In this document: one piece after another, positions 1 to 11,441 of the stretch
Layout of the letters: each line of letters starts with the position of its first letter
Numbering within the stretch: the stretch's first letter is position 1
DNA from: Adineta ricciae
Lineage: Eukaryota > Rotifera > Eurotatoria > Adinetida > Adinetidae
NCBI GenBank assembly: GCA_905250025.1
Contig: CAJNOJ010000185.1
Span: forward strand, 140,971 to 204,970
Length of the DNA stretch: 64,000 nucleotides
Direction: 5' to 3'
Position numbers and translations under genes: made by a program
The notes under the pieces: model-generated
The model's database searches: none
What the model saw: the letters and a program-made list of their open reading frames with translations, nothing else
Told to the model about the DNA's origin: nothing

Positions 1-150
1 GGTTCCTTCGAGTTCATCCAATGTCCAATCTGTTCTGTTATTTAATGTTTCATTTGAAATTGATGAATCTTCAGGTACTATTCCAGCTGAAATATAACTA
101 ATAACTACAAGTAATACCAATGATAATAATGATGTAACGAAAATTTTCAT
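1..150 (-). CDS. Secreted protein, N-terminal fragment
   Basis: This is the first 50 codons of a gene that runs off the left edge. The ATG is at 150-148. The translation begins with a typical signal peptide: a short basic start, then a leucine/valine-rich core (MKIFVTSLLSLVLLVVISY), then a small-residue cleavage region. An Asn/Ser-rich segment with two possible N-glycosylation sites (NET, NRT) follows. No stop or splice donor is seen before the edge. The mature part is missing, so no family can be named. It is probably secreted. Confidence 0.55.
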   Translation of the reverse strand, partial: MKIFVTSLLSLVLLVVISYISAGIVPEDSSISNETLNNRTDWTLDELEGT

Positions 151-1267
151 TGTTAATTGTCTAATCAACGAATTGAAGAAGTTAAGAAGAAATTTCTTGA
201 TATATATTTTGTAGGATCCAAATAAGATTATACGATGTTTGTTTGATGAATAGACTATCGAAATTTGTTCGAGTATTTATACTACAAGTTTTATGTGTGG
301 TGGGATTTCATCGTGAAAGTATTATATACATGAGTCATGATAAAATAATTCTTTCCCATTCTATGGATCTCAGATAGGAAATCTTTTTTTCCCTTCTTCC
401 CATATATCATCGTCTATGACCTAAATACTTTTCCAGCTGCTTTATGTACTTATATGACTTATTTTGTGTGGTAAACCAAACAAGAGTGTCATGTTCTTTG
501 GATTCTGTTTAGGTTAAAAGAGAAACATTTAAGTGAGACAGAGAAATGTTGAAAGTAATGTTTCCTTTCAATAATTTTTGCTTTTAAATCAAATTATTTC
601 ATCATAAGTGATAGTAATCAACATATCTTGGACAATGATTAAGAATGTGTACTGAATTATCACGTGATTCGATGAACACATCTTTTCTTCGTCATGTTTT
701 CACGAATCTCTTAGCCCTCATCGGATGATTGTGTCTACACAAATTTAGCTTCAAAATAACAAAAAGAAATAAATAAACTTATTTCTCTGAACATTCTTGA
801 CACGATCTAAATTTATTCCTTTTACTAAAACTATCAAAGATTTTTCAATTTTTCAGTTTAAATTCACCATTTCAAACATCTTTATTTATGTAAACGTTTA
901 TCAATATTCTATTGTCTGTTGAAATATATCGTATCGACCAGACTCGTAATGTACAAGAGTCTGATTTATTGGAATATTGACATGAAAAGAATGTGTGTAG
1001 AGAAAATGAGACTATGAAAATGTTGCTTCTACGCTTATGTTGATGTGTTTATTTTTAATCTCATCGATGAATTATTCACTTGTTCTTTTAGCTTTATTAA
1101 CGGATACATCATATTTTTCTTTGAGTCAGTAACAGATAAACAAACATCATGAATATGAGGTATATAGAAAAAAAAAGAATTTATTCGATTCAGAAAAAGC
1201 ACTTGCACAAATACACATCAGAGAAAAAGACTAAGCACAGCAATATGAAGATTTGGACTATTCACTT
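151..1267. other. Intergenic, no gene seen
   Basis: About 1.1 kb of AT-rich sequence upstream of the secreted-protein gene and downstream of the metalloproteinase gene. I found no ORF with supportable coding character. A TATA-like stretch near 201-212 lies about 50 bp upstream of the ATG at 150 and could be its promoter. Confidence 0.5.
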
Positions 1268-2588
1268 TCAGTTGTGAAAGTTAGAACCATAGCTAAATGA
1301 TGAAGAATGTGAACTACTACAACGTCGTTCCGTTCTATAACCACCAGGAAATCTTATAGTCTTTTCAACACAATTGTTTCCATTTCCTCCTGTTGGTCTT
1401 CCTCCTAAAAATAGAAGAGAATAAGTTCAAACATTTCTACAATTTATTATAGAAATTCTCTTCCACGAAGTTCACAGAACCTGTATTGATAAAGAACACA
1501 TTTCGGACAAAAGAGATCTGAAATTTTTCTTCATAAATATCAGTCATAGGATTTAACTGTTCTATGTTCTGAATGAAAATAAAGTGCATTCTCACCTGGT
1601 CCTGGAATTCTTATAACTTCTCCTTGCTCGTCATCATCATTGTCGGCACCGCCGTGATTTGAAGGTGGTGGTATTCTTATAACTTCTCCCGACTCATCTT
1701 CATCATCATCGTCAGGTGATGGTATTGTAGGTTTTGGATTTGCTTTACCACCAGTCTTTCTTCCGTATATCTTTTGGATTTCTGATCTATCAATTGGTGG
1801 TACGATATCTTGTTTGCGAAATTTTCCTTCTCTGTGTTGAAAGTACATAATTGCATTAGGATCTTCATCATGATGTAATCCAATCACGTGACCAATCTCA
1901 TGTACAGCTACCATAAACAAATTGGTTCGACCATTGTTATGTCTTGGGAATCTAAAAGAAACAGAAAGTCAATCACTGATCTTTAAGAGATAATGATACT
2001 TAGATTATTAGTTCAATGTAGTGTAAAATGATATCGAATAACACTCCTCCATCTTCTCATATGAAATTGAGCTCAAATCTTTTTCTTGGTGTACTCACTC
2101 GTCAGACCAATTTTCATCTTTATCAAATACCATAATAGGGTTTCCATCATCAAAGTAAGGTACTGGACTATTCGGTTGTACGAATGCCAATACTCTATTT
2201 CTTCCTAAAGTAAACAAAAAGAGATCTTTGACTATTGATCGATGTAAATCACTAAAAACATACCATCGATATATTTGAACGAAACTGGAATATCTGCTTT
2301 GCACGTAGCACAAACGTTACTAAATTCTAATGGGACAATATCTGCCCAACGTTGAAATGCTTCGCTGATGATTTGGATTGTTCGTTGATGACCAATTTGT
2401 TGAGGAGCTGGTCCTTTAAATGACCAGGTAATACGTCGCTTACGCCATTTGATTCCATGAGCTAAAGCGAATTTGCCATGACCACCATCTTGTACACCAC
2501 AACGCGGAGTTCTATCATCTTTTACGGGTGCTGTTTGAATTACACTGACAACAATTGCCAATAATAGTAAAATCCAATGACATTCCAT
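1268..2588 (-). CDS. Secreted matrix metalloproteinase (M10A) with minimal prodomain
   Basis: Four exons (2264-2588, 2099-2204, 1596-1951, 1268-1404) join in phase to 307 aa. A signal peptide (about residues 1-19) is followed almost at once by the cysteine switch PRCGVQD (Cys30). A matrixin catalytic domain comes next, with the zinc motif HEIGHVIGLHH (His161, Glu162, His165, His171) and a Met-turn (IMYF) after it. Typical MMPs have a prodomain of about 80 aa and often a hemopexin C-terminus; both are absent. The tail instead holds acidic Asp/Glu runs and recurring EVIRIP / TIRFPGG segments rich in Pro and Gly. The family cleaves extracellular matrix or secreted proteins and is kept latent by the switch Cys binding zinc. 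The family call is firm; the last exon rests on phase agreement. Confidence 0.88.
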
Positions 2589-3313
2589 GAATAAACGATC
2601 GACAAATCAGTATTGATTTGGTTTAGATGGTAGACGAATGTATAGTTATTACCACATATTGATACGGGTTTTATACAATTTCATAGCACCGTTCCAGGCA
2701 TCTTCGCTCAAGTCCGAAAGCCCCATCAATCAGTATGGGAGTTTTCAATGTTCCAAACGCGAGATTGTCTTACTACTGATAAATGATGTCATTGTCTGTA
2801 TCCATTAGATGGGGAAGATCATCATGACATGAGGAAGACAGACTTGATTCCTCTCTTGTGCCGAAGAGAATCGTTGGTTCTGTGGGAAGAACGATAAAAA
2901 GAGAATCTTTCCCATATCCATAAAAATAATATGACTGACATATAGATGTTCTCTCGTTATATATAGTAGATTGGTTTCACAATCGTATCAAAGTGATTCT
3001 TGTCGTTTTTTCATTGATATTTTTCTGTCCATTTGTTATAGTTGTAGAAAATGCTGTATAGGTTAGATTTCATTTGTATCTTTCTCAATCTCTTTTTAGC
3101 ATAGTATTAGTTATACAGTTGAGTATTCATATCTCAGATACATTTTTGATCACTTCACTTGTCCTATGAGTTTCAGATCTACATAGTGGAATTTCATTAA
3201 GAAAAGACAAATATGTTGTATGTAATTAGAGAGCAGTGGAACAGATTTTGATGTTTTCTAACTCGTTGAAATATTTTTAGATCAAAAAGAAAAATCGGAA
3301 CGTCTTTATCGAA
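2589..3313. promoter_or_regulatory. Shared upstream region of divergent MMP and MORN genes
   Basis: 725 bp between two divergent genes for secreted proteins. It contains TATA-like runs (for example TATATATAG near 2958-2966). An acceptor-like TTTTTAG at about 3274-3280 precedes the MORN gene start by some 35 bp, which could be a 5'-UTR or trans-splice acceptor. No coding sequence was seen. Confidence 0.35.
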
Positions 3314-4176
3314 ATGCAATGCCATTCATTTATTCTCAGTATCTCACTATTATTGATTGGTTCTACTTGTTTCACTAGTGGCCTCTTCTTTTTTAAAAGT
3401 CGAAATACATCCGTACCATCCTCACAAGCTTCATCATCTCCATCAACAACGACTGGCAGTAAGAATTATCGAATTGATATTTTTCATGTGAAAGTCTTTT
3501 TCCCTTTCTGTCTCTGATAGATCCTATATCGACGAAACCTTATATGACAGTACCACCGTCCACATGGAGTAACTTTCATATTGATAAGAGACGACTGAAT
3601 TTCATTTCTATTTATTTATTTTCAAAGTCGTACCGATGATTACTGAAACAGTCGATGAAGAGGGTAATACTTATGTAGGACAAATTGATTCTACTGGAAA
3701 AAAACATGGTTACGGAGTGTTCACTTTCTTCAATGGATTGATGAAATATAGTGGACGATGGGACAAGAATTACATGTCAGGCTATGGTGAAATGGTATGG
3801 GCTGACAAACATCGATATATTGGCTATTGGAGAGCTGGTCAAAGATCAGGTTATGGTATTATGATCTGGCCAAGTGGTAATCGTTATCAAGGTGAGTCAT
3901 TTGTCTATAATTCTACTTTTTTAGATATCGAGTGCCGAGAAGACAGTAGAGTTTTCTTTTCCTGCATCTTGATGTTTTTTTGGTTGTTTAGGAAATTGGG
4001 TGAGAGATAAAAGACAAGGACAAGGAATTCAAACTCAACCCAATGGTCAAAAACAGAGTGGTAAATGGTACAATGATAATTTTATCGGTGATGATGTTCA
4101 AACACAGCGATATGTTGATAATGTATCATTCACTGGCAAAAATGAAAAGAATATCTTAAATGAAACAGAACAGTAA
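3314..4176 (+). CDS. Secreted MORN-repeat protein
   Basis: Four exons (3314-3458, 3521-3568, 3628-3891, 3992-4176) join in phase to 213 aa. Residues 1-23 form a signal peptide, followed by a Ser/Thr/Pro-rich linker. Four to five MORN repeats follow (YVGQIDSTGKKHGYGVFTF; YSGRWDKNYMSGYGEMVW; YIGYWRAGQRSGYGIMIW; YQGNWVRDKRQGQG; then a degenerate one). MORN repeats usually occur in cytosolic proteins that bind membranes or cytoskeleton, such as junctophilins, radial-spoke proteins and PIP kinases. A signal peptide in front of them is unusual. The short second exon (48 bp) is supported only by phase and by its GT/AG ends. No enzymatic domain is visible. Confidence 0.82.
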
Positions 4177-4532
4177 TCAGAAACAAATGATAGAGCAGTT
4201 AATCTGTAATTACATCATTCTCTCAAAAAACATTGAGATGATTTTATGAAAGTTTCACCTTGTTCATATTCGTTTATTTTAAATTTATTAAAATTTTAAA
4301 CACTTTGTTTTGTTCTTCTATTACTCGATTTGCATTGTATTTTATCAATAAATTTCAGCTTATCTCCCTTCTTTATTCTATGCAATTTTGTTTTTCTTCT
4401 GAAATGAGTCAAAAAATAAGAGTCGGTGATGAACTTTCTCTCTATAGAAGAATCGATCTGTTTATTTCAATAACAAGAGAAAAGATGATAAATTGTTCTT
4501 CTAGAATAGTTTATGTACACAAAAAACGAACT
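4177..4532. other. Convergent intergenic region
   Basis: About 350 bp between the stops of the MORN gene (+) and PRPF31 (-). It is AT-rich, with several AATAAA-like motifs on both strands. The ORF at 4260-4583 is composition noise and overlaps the last PRPF31 exon. Confidence 0.5.
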
Positions 4533-6416
4533 TTAAGTTGTTTTTGGAATAACAGATGGACTAATTTTAGTAAAACCAAATGAATTTGAGAAATATTTTT
4601 GACTTTCAATTCCTGTTCGATCTTTTTCAGCTGCATTTGGATTAACAATTTCCAAACCCTACAATTCATAGAGACTCAGTTGTGTTTTATGAAAATATAT
4701 TCTTACTTGAAGTGGAGTAAATGCAACACTCGATGCAGTTCCACTGATTTGTTTTCGATTGTGAACTGTTGTTGTTCCTCCATATGTATTGTTTTGTTGT
4801 TGTAAAGTTTTCTTAAATAAAAAGAAACGTTGGTTTTTGAAAGGAAAAGAAAAGAAGAAAAACGAACTTGAAGTTTTTGTGAAATTCTTGCTTTAGTTTT
4901 TGAATCAACCTGAGCTGCACGAACTTTTCCTGAACCTGATTTACCAATTAAACCTGCTGAAAAACCCAAATCTTCTTGATAAGCATCTTCTTCGATCTAA
5001 AAGAAAAGTTTCGTTGAGAAAAGATTTGAATTGATATTCTTACTGTTCCAAAAGCAGTTTTATTTGCACCACTTCTCAATTCAGTCATTCCAAGACGTTC
5101 TTTCATTTTTCTGTGTCGTCTTCCACCACGTTTCTTTCTTCCAGAATCGATTGGTGCAGGTAATGGTTTCACTGCTTTGACTGGTGGTGGTTCAGTTAGT
5201 TTTTCCACTCGTTTTTCGATTTCACTGAGCAACGCTTTTCCTTGTTGACCTTGTGGACATTCATGACAACTGTCAATACGTGCAGCTAATGTTACTTTAC
5301 ATGAGACTAGACGAGCAACTTTCACTCGAAGATCCTAAAAGTCGAAGTAAGAAAGAAAATTTTTGAAATAAAAGAACAGAGACTCACCGGTGGACAATCT
5401 TGAACAATTTTTGAATAGTAAATCGCTCCAGCATGTGGCATTGCTGCAGTTGTTGAAAATCCTCCGAGTTGTTTCTTCTGCGCACCCAACAATAAAATAT
5501 TACACGAAGGCATTTTTGTCAGATTTGTTAATCCACCAGCCATTCCAATTAACTTTGCTGCAGTTGATGCACCAACAATTGTTGATAAATTTGGTGCAAT
5601 AAAACTCATTCGTGATTCCACATATGTCAACATTGTTTGTTTATCTTCACTCAATTTCATTGCCTAAATAAAAACAAATTAAATGAAAAGAAAGATCATG
5701 TGAATGAAATTCAAACCATTTGACATCCTTCCATCACTCTTTCTAATTCTTCATCTGTTAAATTTTTCCTAAGAAAAAGGAGACAAAAATCAGTGAAATG
5801 AATCTTTTCATCTGTTCTTCATTTACCCCTGAGTTGTTGATGCAGAAACACTGACGATCATAATCGTTGCTTGTGTCAAGAATTTCTGAAGATGTTCATT
5901 ATTCTTTGCTCGATCAACATTATTTGCCAACACCTAAAAAAGATCCATTTCATTCTTCTCATCCACTTTTATCGAAGTTGATCTCACTTGAACAGTTTTA
6001 AGATAATCCAATGGTAATTGAACAAGTTGTTCCAATTCAGGAAATCGTTTTTTATAGATTCCTTTGACAAAGTTGTGAATGATGTCGATTTCATCATCAA
6101 TTTTCACCAGTAAATGATTTGCATCAACAATGAGAAGATATTCAGGATCATATTCAACAGGTCCTTCGATTTCCATTGTTGATTTTCGTTGATGTTTTGT
6201 ATGAAAATCGATTTTTCTCATTGTTTCTTGTAATAAGATCGATTCTTGTAATTTGGCAACATGAAAAACACTATTGACATTTCTTTTCGACTGATTTAAT
6301 TCATTTGGATTTGGATCAATGTCCATTTTCATCGATTGATCTTTTTCTTCACCTGTATTTCGTTCATTTTCAGTTGTTTCTTCTAAATCAGCCAAAAGTT
6401 CATCAGCTAACGACAT
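4533..6416 (-). CDS. PRPF31: U4/U6 small nuclear ribonucleoprotein Prp31
   Basis: Eight exons (5988-6416, 5827-5933, 5717-5768, 5388-5663, 5044-5334, 4868-4996, 4707-4811, 4533-4658) give 504 aa, close to the 499 aa of the human protein. The protein starts MSLADELLADLEE and has a NOSIC/Nop domain including RMSFIAPNLSTIVGAST and GGLTNLTKMPSCNILLLGAQ. The conserved EPPPVKAVKPLPAP and KKRGGRRHRKMKERLG segments and a C-terminal TASSVAFTPLQGLEIVNP follow. Prp31 binds U4 snRNA with the 15.5K protein and stabilises the U4/U6.U5 tri-snRNP in the nucleus. An in-frame ATG six codons upstream (6434) is possible, but homology favours 6416. All introns are short. Confidence 0.97.
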
Positions 6417-6549
6417 TTTTCTATCTAAAATCACAAAATAAACACGTTGTCTTTCTTTCTCAAGTTAAGCGCAAGATTGGTTGTGTAATTACAACTGAAT
6501 AAAAGACATGTGGAAAGAGTAATTTCATTGGGGAGAAGAAAAACACAAC
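6417..6549. promoter_or_regulatory. Compact bidirectional promoter region PRPF31 / DXO-like
   Basis: Only 133 bp separate the divergent starts of two RNA-processing genes, so this stretch must hold both 5' UTRs and probably a shared promoter. No clear TATA box was seen. Confidence 0.4.
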
Positions 6550-9500
6550 ATGGATGCAAAATTTCATCATAAAGAGAGAAAAATCGTTCCGCGTTTTCGT
6601 CGTAAAAACGCAAATAATAATTTAATCGATGCTGATGACGCCGAAGCTCAAGCTTTGATCGACAAAGAATTAGAAAGTCATTACGTTTGGACAAGTGACA
6701 CAATTAATGAAGATTTCAAACATCAATTCGATAATTATCAAAGTGAAGAAAATAATCAACAAATTTCAATCAAAGATGAAATTTACCAAAATCAACTTTA
6801 CGATATAAATGATGGAGAAAATGAAGATTTGTGGAAAAAGAAAGTCGAATTAGATGAAAATTATGAAGTAAAATGGAGTGATGATCAACAAGAAAGAGAA
6901 ATTCAATTTAATATTCATTCAATTCAAGACAAACAACAACAATGGTCTTTAGATAATCAAAATCACGAACGAATTCAATTAAATCTTTTCGATAAACAAC
7001 AATTAAAAAATAAACACGATTTAGAAACTGATGATTCAAATCAAGAACAAAATTTCATTCAAGGCGAAGAATTTCGAAATCAAGTAAAGATTATCTTCAT
7101 TCAAAATCACAATTTCTCTGTTTCTCTTTAGATGAAATTCGCTATAGAATCTCAATTAAACGATTTAAATATATTTCCGGAAAACAATGAAGATCTTCGA
7201 TCGACCATCATCGATCCGAATCTTCCAATAATTGATACAAAATTAAGTTGTGATCAAGAAGCGATTATTCTCGAATGGATTGAAGGAACATCTGAATATC
7301 AATTATCATTACCCGTTGAAAAACCTACTGAAGAATATTCACCACAAAATGATAAACAAATTGAAATTGATTCGAAGAATCTCAAGGCACTTCATTGGTC
7401 ATTGGATTTACTCAAAGAAAACTTGATTTTATCTTATTTAATTAGTTTACCAAGTAATGATCGAGAACAATTGTCGATTCCGGAAGATCTTCAAGTGAAA
7501 TTATCGATCGATGATGAGAAGAATTTACAAATTTTCTCATTAAATGATTCAATATTTTGTCAAACGATAAGTTTATCATCGAATGATTTGAAACAACAAT
7601 TATTAACCATCATTGATTCAATTCAAATGAAACAAAACTTCGGAATCGATGAACAAAACTCAATTTGTCAATGGTCATTAAACGATTTGAAAATATTCAT
7701 TCAAAATCTTTCACCAAATGAAATTCTTCATCATCTCTATTCACCTGAAGACGCAACAAGTATTTCACTTGAACAAATTCTCATTGAAAGTGATGAAATC
7801 AGTGCTCGTGCATTTCGTCGTTATCGTTGTAAACATATGTCGATAAAAAGTGAAGAAAAACAACAATTTGATTCAACGGAAAGTTCACATTTAGAATTCA
7901 AAGGAAATGAAACCATTGCGATTGGAGAAGAACAAATACAAAATGATTTCGATGAACAACAATCATTCAAAGGTTCATTTGAAATAATTTTCATTTTCTA
8001 AATGATTTCTTTTTTAACTTTTCAGATATAACAACATGTGAAATTCTATTAAATGAAAATATTTCTCAATCTTACGATATTAAAGCGAGTGAAAGTTCTC
8101 CTATTAAACTTGGTCCATGTTTATTTCGATCGGATTACGAACGTGAACCACCGAAAACTTGGTCACGTCTTCGTCGTGAAATCGGTTACATTTCTTACGA
8201 TGCTTCACTTGCTCAACCAACTTATCATCTCGATAAATCATTCAAACGTTATGTTCACATTCCTAAACAACGAACTCAATGTTCTTATAATGTTTATCGT
8301 GGTTATGAAGAATTCAAAGAAAAAGCTCGATTAAATCCTGAGAATTATTTTCGTCCTCATGATGGAACTGATCTTCGTCCATTACTTTCCTGGTATTCAC
8401 AAAAACAACATCTATTCTCGAAAACAAATTCTACTCTATTAAAACCACCAACATTCATCTGTCGAAGATTAGTTTTACGAACAATTTTAGCTAATCTTTA
8501 TTGTGATAGTGATCCATGGAAATTACTTGTTGTTCGAATCAAAGGACAATTCTATTTAGCCATTGCAAATAAAGCAACGAGACATGTAGAAAATATGACA
8601 GAAGATGAATATAGTGGATATAAATTTGAACAACTTTTTACAACACAACAACCGAATACAACGAGATTTGAAGAACAAATTCCTCTAGACAAACCTCAAG
8701 AACAATTTCATACTGTACAATATTGGAGATTTGGAGAATTTAATATTCTCTATTCAAATGAAATTGATGGAGAAATTCATCAAGATATGATACCGAAACA
8801 AGTACGAGATGTTTTAATAAATTTAATTCTCATTTCTCGCGATTCTTTTTTTTAGACGGATGAGTCAGTAAAAGTCAATTTAACACAATCGACAGAAAAC
8901 GAAGAAGAAGAAGAAGAAGATAGGGACGATGTAGTTGAAGATGAAAATAAAGTGGCTCAAATCAATGAAAATCTTGAAGTTATTCAAACTGATGAAAACG
9001 AAACAGTTGACAAGAAAAAACGTTTTGAAAATGAAATCAAAGCTGGTTATGTCGAAATGAAATGTACAAACAAAAAAATCTTCTATCGCGATGAAAATAA
9101 ATTACAAACACTTTTCTGGTGGGCACAAATGTGGTTAGCAAATGTCAACACACTCATGATTGGTTACAAATCTTCTAATGATGGAACTATTAATCAAATC
9201 GATTTATTTTCTATTCAAAAACTTATCTGGAAGTTTCTTTCTCGTTACGATCTTTATCTTAAATATTGTCTTTCTTATCTTTATTCATTTCTTCAATTAA
9301 TTCAACAAACAATTCATATTGATGATCCAAATACAATTCACGCATTTGCTTATATTCCTCAACCTTTAGAAATCGATCCATTGACTGGAGAAGCTGTGCA
9401 AGTTGATTTACCGCAATGTGTTCCTTTTCGTTACACACAAATCAAAAGATCCAATCAACGACACGCGAATTTAATGCCTGAATGGTATCTACAAGAAATT

Positions 9501-9647
9501 CTACGAGCAATTCCAATACGAGGAATTATTGATGAGAAAACAATTGAACAGGAAATGAAAAAACGAATTGGTCATCGAGGAAGAGCATCGTGTATACTTA
9601 AACAAGAAGAAAATCACGAAAAAAAACGTCCGAAGAAAAAAAAATAG
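6550..9647 (+). CDS. DXO/RAI1-family decapping exoribonuclease with long N-terminal extension
   Basis: Four exons (6550-7083, 7132-7972, 8026-8801, 8856-9647) join in phase to 980 aa. From about residue 480 the protein matches the DXO/Rai1 fold. GYKFE lies at about 655-659. YSNEID takes the place of the family's GEVD motif, and GYVEMK supplies the ExK motif. A conserved KLQTLFWWAQMWLANV...GYK segment follows. These supply the metal-binding acidic residues and the lysine expected for activity. The family removes non-canonical (for example NAD or unmethylated) 5' caps and degrades the RNA. DXO is normally about 400 aa. Here an Asn/Gln/Glu-rich N-terminal part of about 470 aa with no recognisable domain precedes it, and an acidic insert of about 60 aa splits NEID from VEMK. 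The C-terminus is Lys-rich. Confidence 0.85.
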
Positions 9648-9712
9648 TCTGATAAATTTTATTCAAATTCTGTTTCTGGTTAAAATAAACGTCTTTTAAA
9701 AAGTCTAAACCC

Positions 9713-10849
9713 TTAAGATCCAAATAATTCGTATAAATGAGCACGAGTTTCCACTGGATTTGTCACCGAATAACCTTTTGTTCGGGGATCATTATAAATC
9801 TCATAATCATTGCCACCCTACACGGAACAACTCATCGCACTCGTACTAACAAAACTCTTTTTAACTGACTTACCTTGAATGTTTTATCACCGAAAAAGTA
9901 GATATTTTTAATATTATCTTTTTCTAAATGTTTTATCGCATAGCGTTTATCCCAACCTTCTGGAAAGATATCGAAACTGATACTTCCACCTAAACCGAAA
10001 ACCAAATTTTATGACATTAGAAGAAAATAAGTTTTACCAATGGCATAAACTAAATTTAGATGCGCAAATTTTTCTTCAAGATCTTTGATCATTGTTGCGC
10101 GAATTTTATGAACCTATAAAGACGAAAAAAGAAAACGGTTACAAACGAAAATTTTAAGAAGAGTAACCTTACGGAATCATAAGCTTCGAATAGATCTCGT
10201 TCTTTCTGTGTACAATTTCGACCAACAGGAGAAACATTGATAAGACCATTACGAAATTCAATAAAAGTTCCACTAAAAATTCTCGATTTATATTAACGAA
10301 AGAAGAAAAAAAAAGATCGAAAATACCGTTTAAATGGTAAACGAATGTCAGATAAATATTTTAGACAATAATTAATAAGTGTTTGTAAATCATCATCACC
10401 AACATACTTTTGAATATTCTAGAAAAGAATTTCTAACTAAAGAAAAATCTTTTTTTTCGATAAAGTGAAACAAACTTCTTCGAAAAATTGTACTCCATTT
10501 TTATAACCAACAAGACCATTTTCAGCAAAAACATAATCATATTTCGCAATTGCTACATCAACAAAACATTGTTTGACAATGAAATTTTTCTAAAATAAAA
10601 CTCACCTTGTGTTCCTCCGATTTGTTCAGCAATTTTCACAATATCAGATCCTCCAACTAAACCAATGAGACACTTCTTTCTAACTTCTTGTAGACACATA
10701 TCCATTTCCGGTGTTATCGATTGTCGTGGTATAGTTACTGTTCCATCCACATCAAATAAACAAATTGTATCTAATTTTCTTGAAATCATCCAATCATCAT
10801 TTCCAAGTGGTTCACCCGGTGTTGTAAATGGTGTATTCGGTGTTGCCAT
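9713..10849 (-). CDS. PMM2: Phosphomannomutase
   Basis: Seven exons give about 269 aa. The N-terminal HAD catalytic motif [10 protein letters not shown] carries the nucleophile and acid/base aspartates. [14 protein letters not shown], the cap-domain segment [29 protein letters not shown] and [21 protein letters not shown] follow, all hallmark eukaryotic phosphomannomutase segments. The protein ends [10 protein letters not shown]. The enzyme converts mannose-6-phosphate to mannose-1-phosphate in the cytosol for GDP-mannose, N-glycan and GPI synthesis. An N-terminal stretch of about 25 aa before the HAD motif is somewhat longer than usual. TTCTAG sits just before the ATG, and an unknown same-strand gene ends 130 bp upstream, so co-transcription with trans-splicing is possible. 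Confidence 0.95.
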
Positions 10850-10979
10850 ATCTTGTCTAGAATTTAAAAAGAAATGAATCTCGATTTGTTCAGAAGAAAA
10901 TGTATTTATATATATATATGTATATGTTTTTTGTTTAGCATGCGCTAATACAAAGAAAGAAAACAAATAAAAATTAAGA

Positions 10980-11441
10980 TCATAATGGTATGTTTTGATG
11001 AAAATTTAATCCATGTCGACGACATCGTTCCAGATGTGCATAATAAAGTAAAAGATTTTTATTTCCATAGGTTGGATTGGATGTTGTTGATAATTCCGAA
11101 GGAATTGTTGTTAAACGTTGAATATCATGGATAACACAATCTCGATTGGGACATATACATAACTGAGAATGAATTGAATTCATTAAACTCGTCGAATTTG
11201 TTGTCGATGATGTTGATGACGATGACGAATCGGATTCATTTGAACTTGGTGGTGAATAATTTTCCGGATGAGAATAAATATTCATCGAACTGAAAAAAAA
11301 AAACAAATAAAATTTCAACTTTTTCTGTGTTTATAAATCCATTACTTTGTCTGAAGATCCGTTCTGATTGCCATTCGTTTTGATAAATTTCCTCCTCCAC
11401 TATCTGTCGATGAGTAGGGATTATCTTCATGATGTCGTTTC
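10980..11441 (-). CDS. Unrecognised small protein, 5' end uncertain
   Basis: Two phase-compatible exons (11346-11441 and 10980-11289) encode a Ser/Thr-rich low-complexity segment followed by a conserved-looking C-terminus. That C-terminus has CICPNRDC and YYAHLERCRRHGLNFHQN, whose Cys/His spacing hints at metal binding, though I recognise no family. The first in-frame ATG in the upstream exon is at 11374. Sequence upstream of it is also open (KRHHEDNPYSSTDSGG), so another 5' exon may exist. A GTAAGT donor near 11500 follows an exon-like segment that does not join in this phase and may be 5' UTR. The gene lies directly upstream of phosphomannomutase on the same strand. Confidence 0.45.

Noticed and set aside
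4260..4583. 107-codon plus-strand ORF
   Set aside because: Phe/Ile/Lys-rich composition noise overlapping the last PRPF31 exon on the other strand; no splice or homology support.
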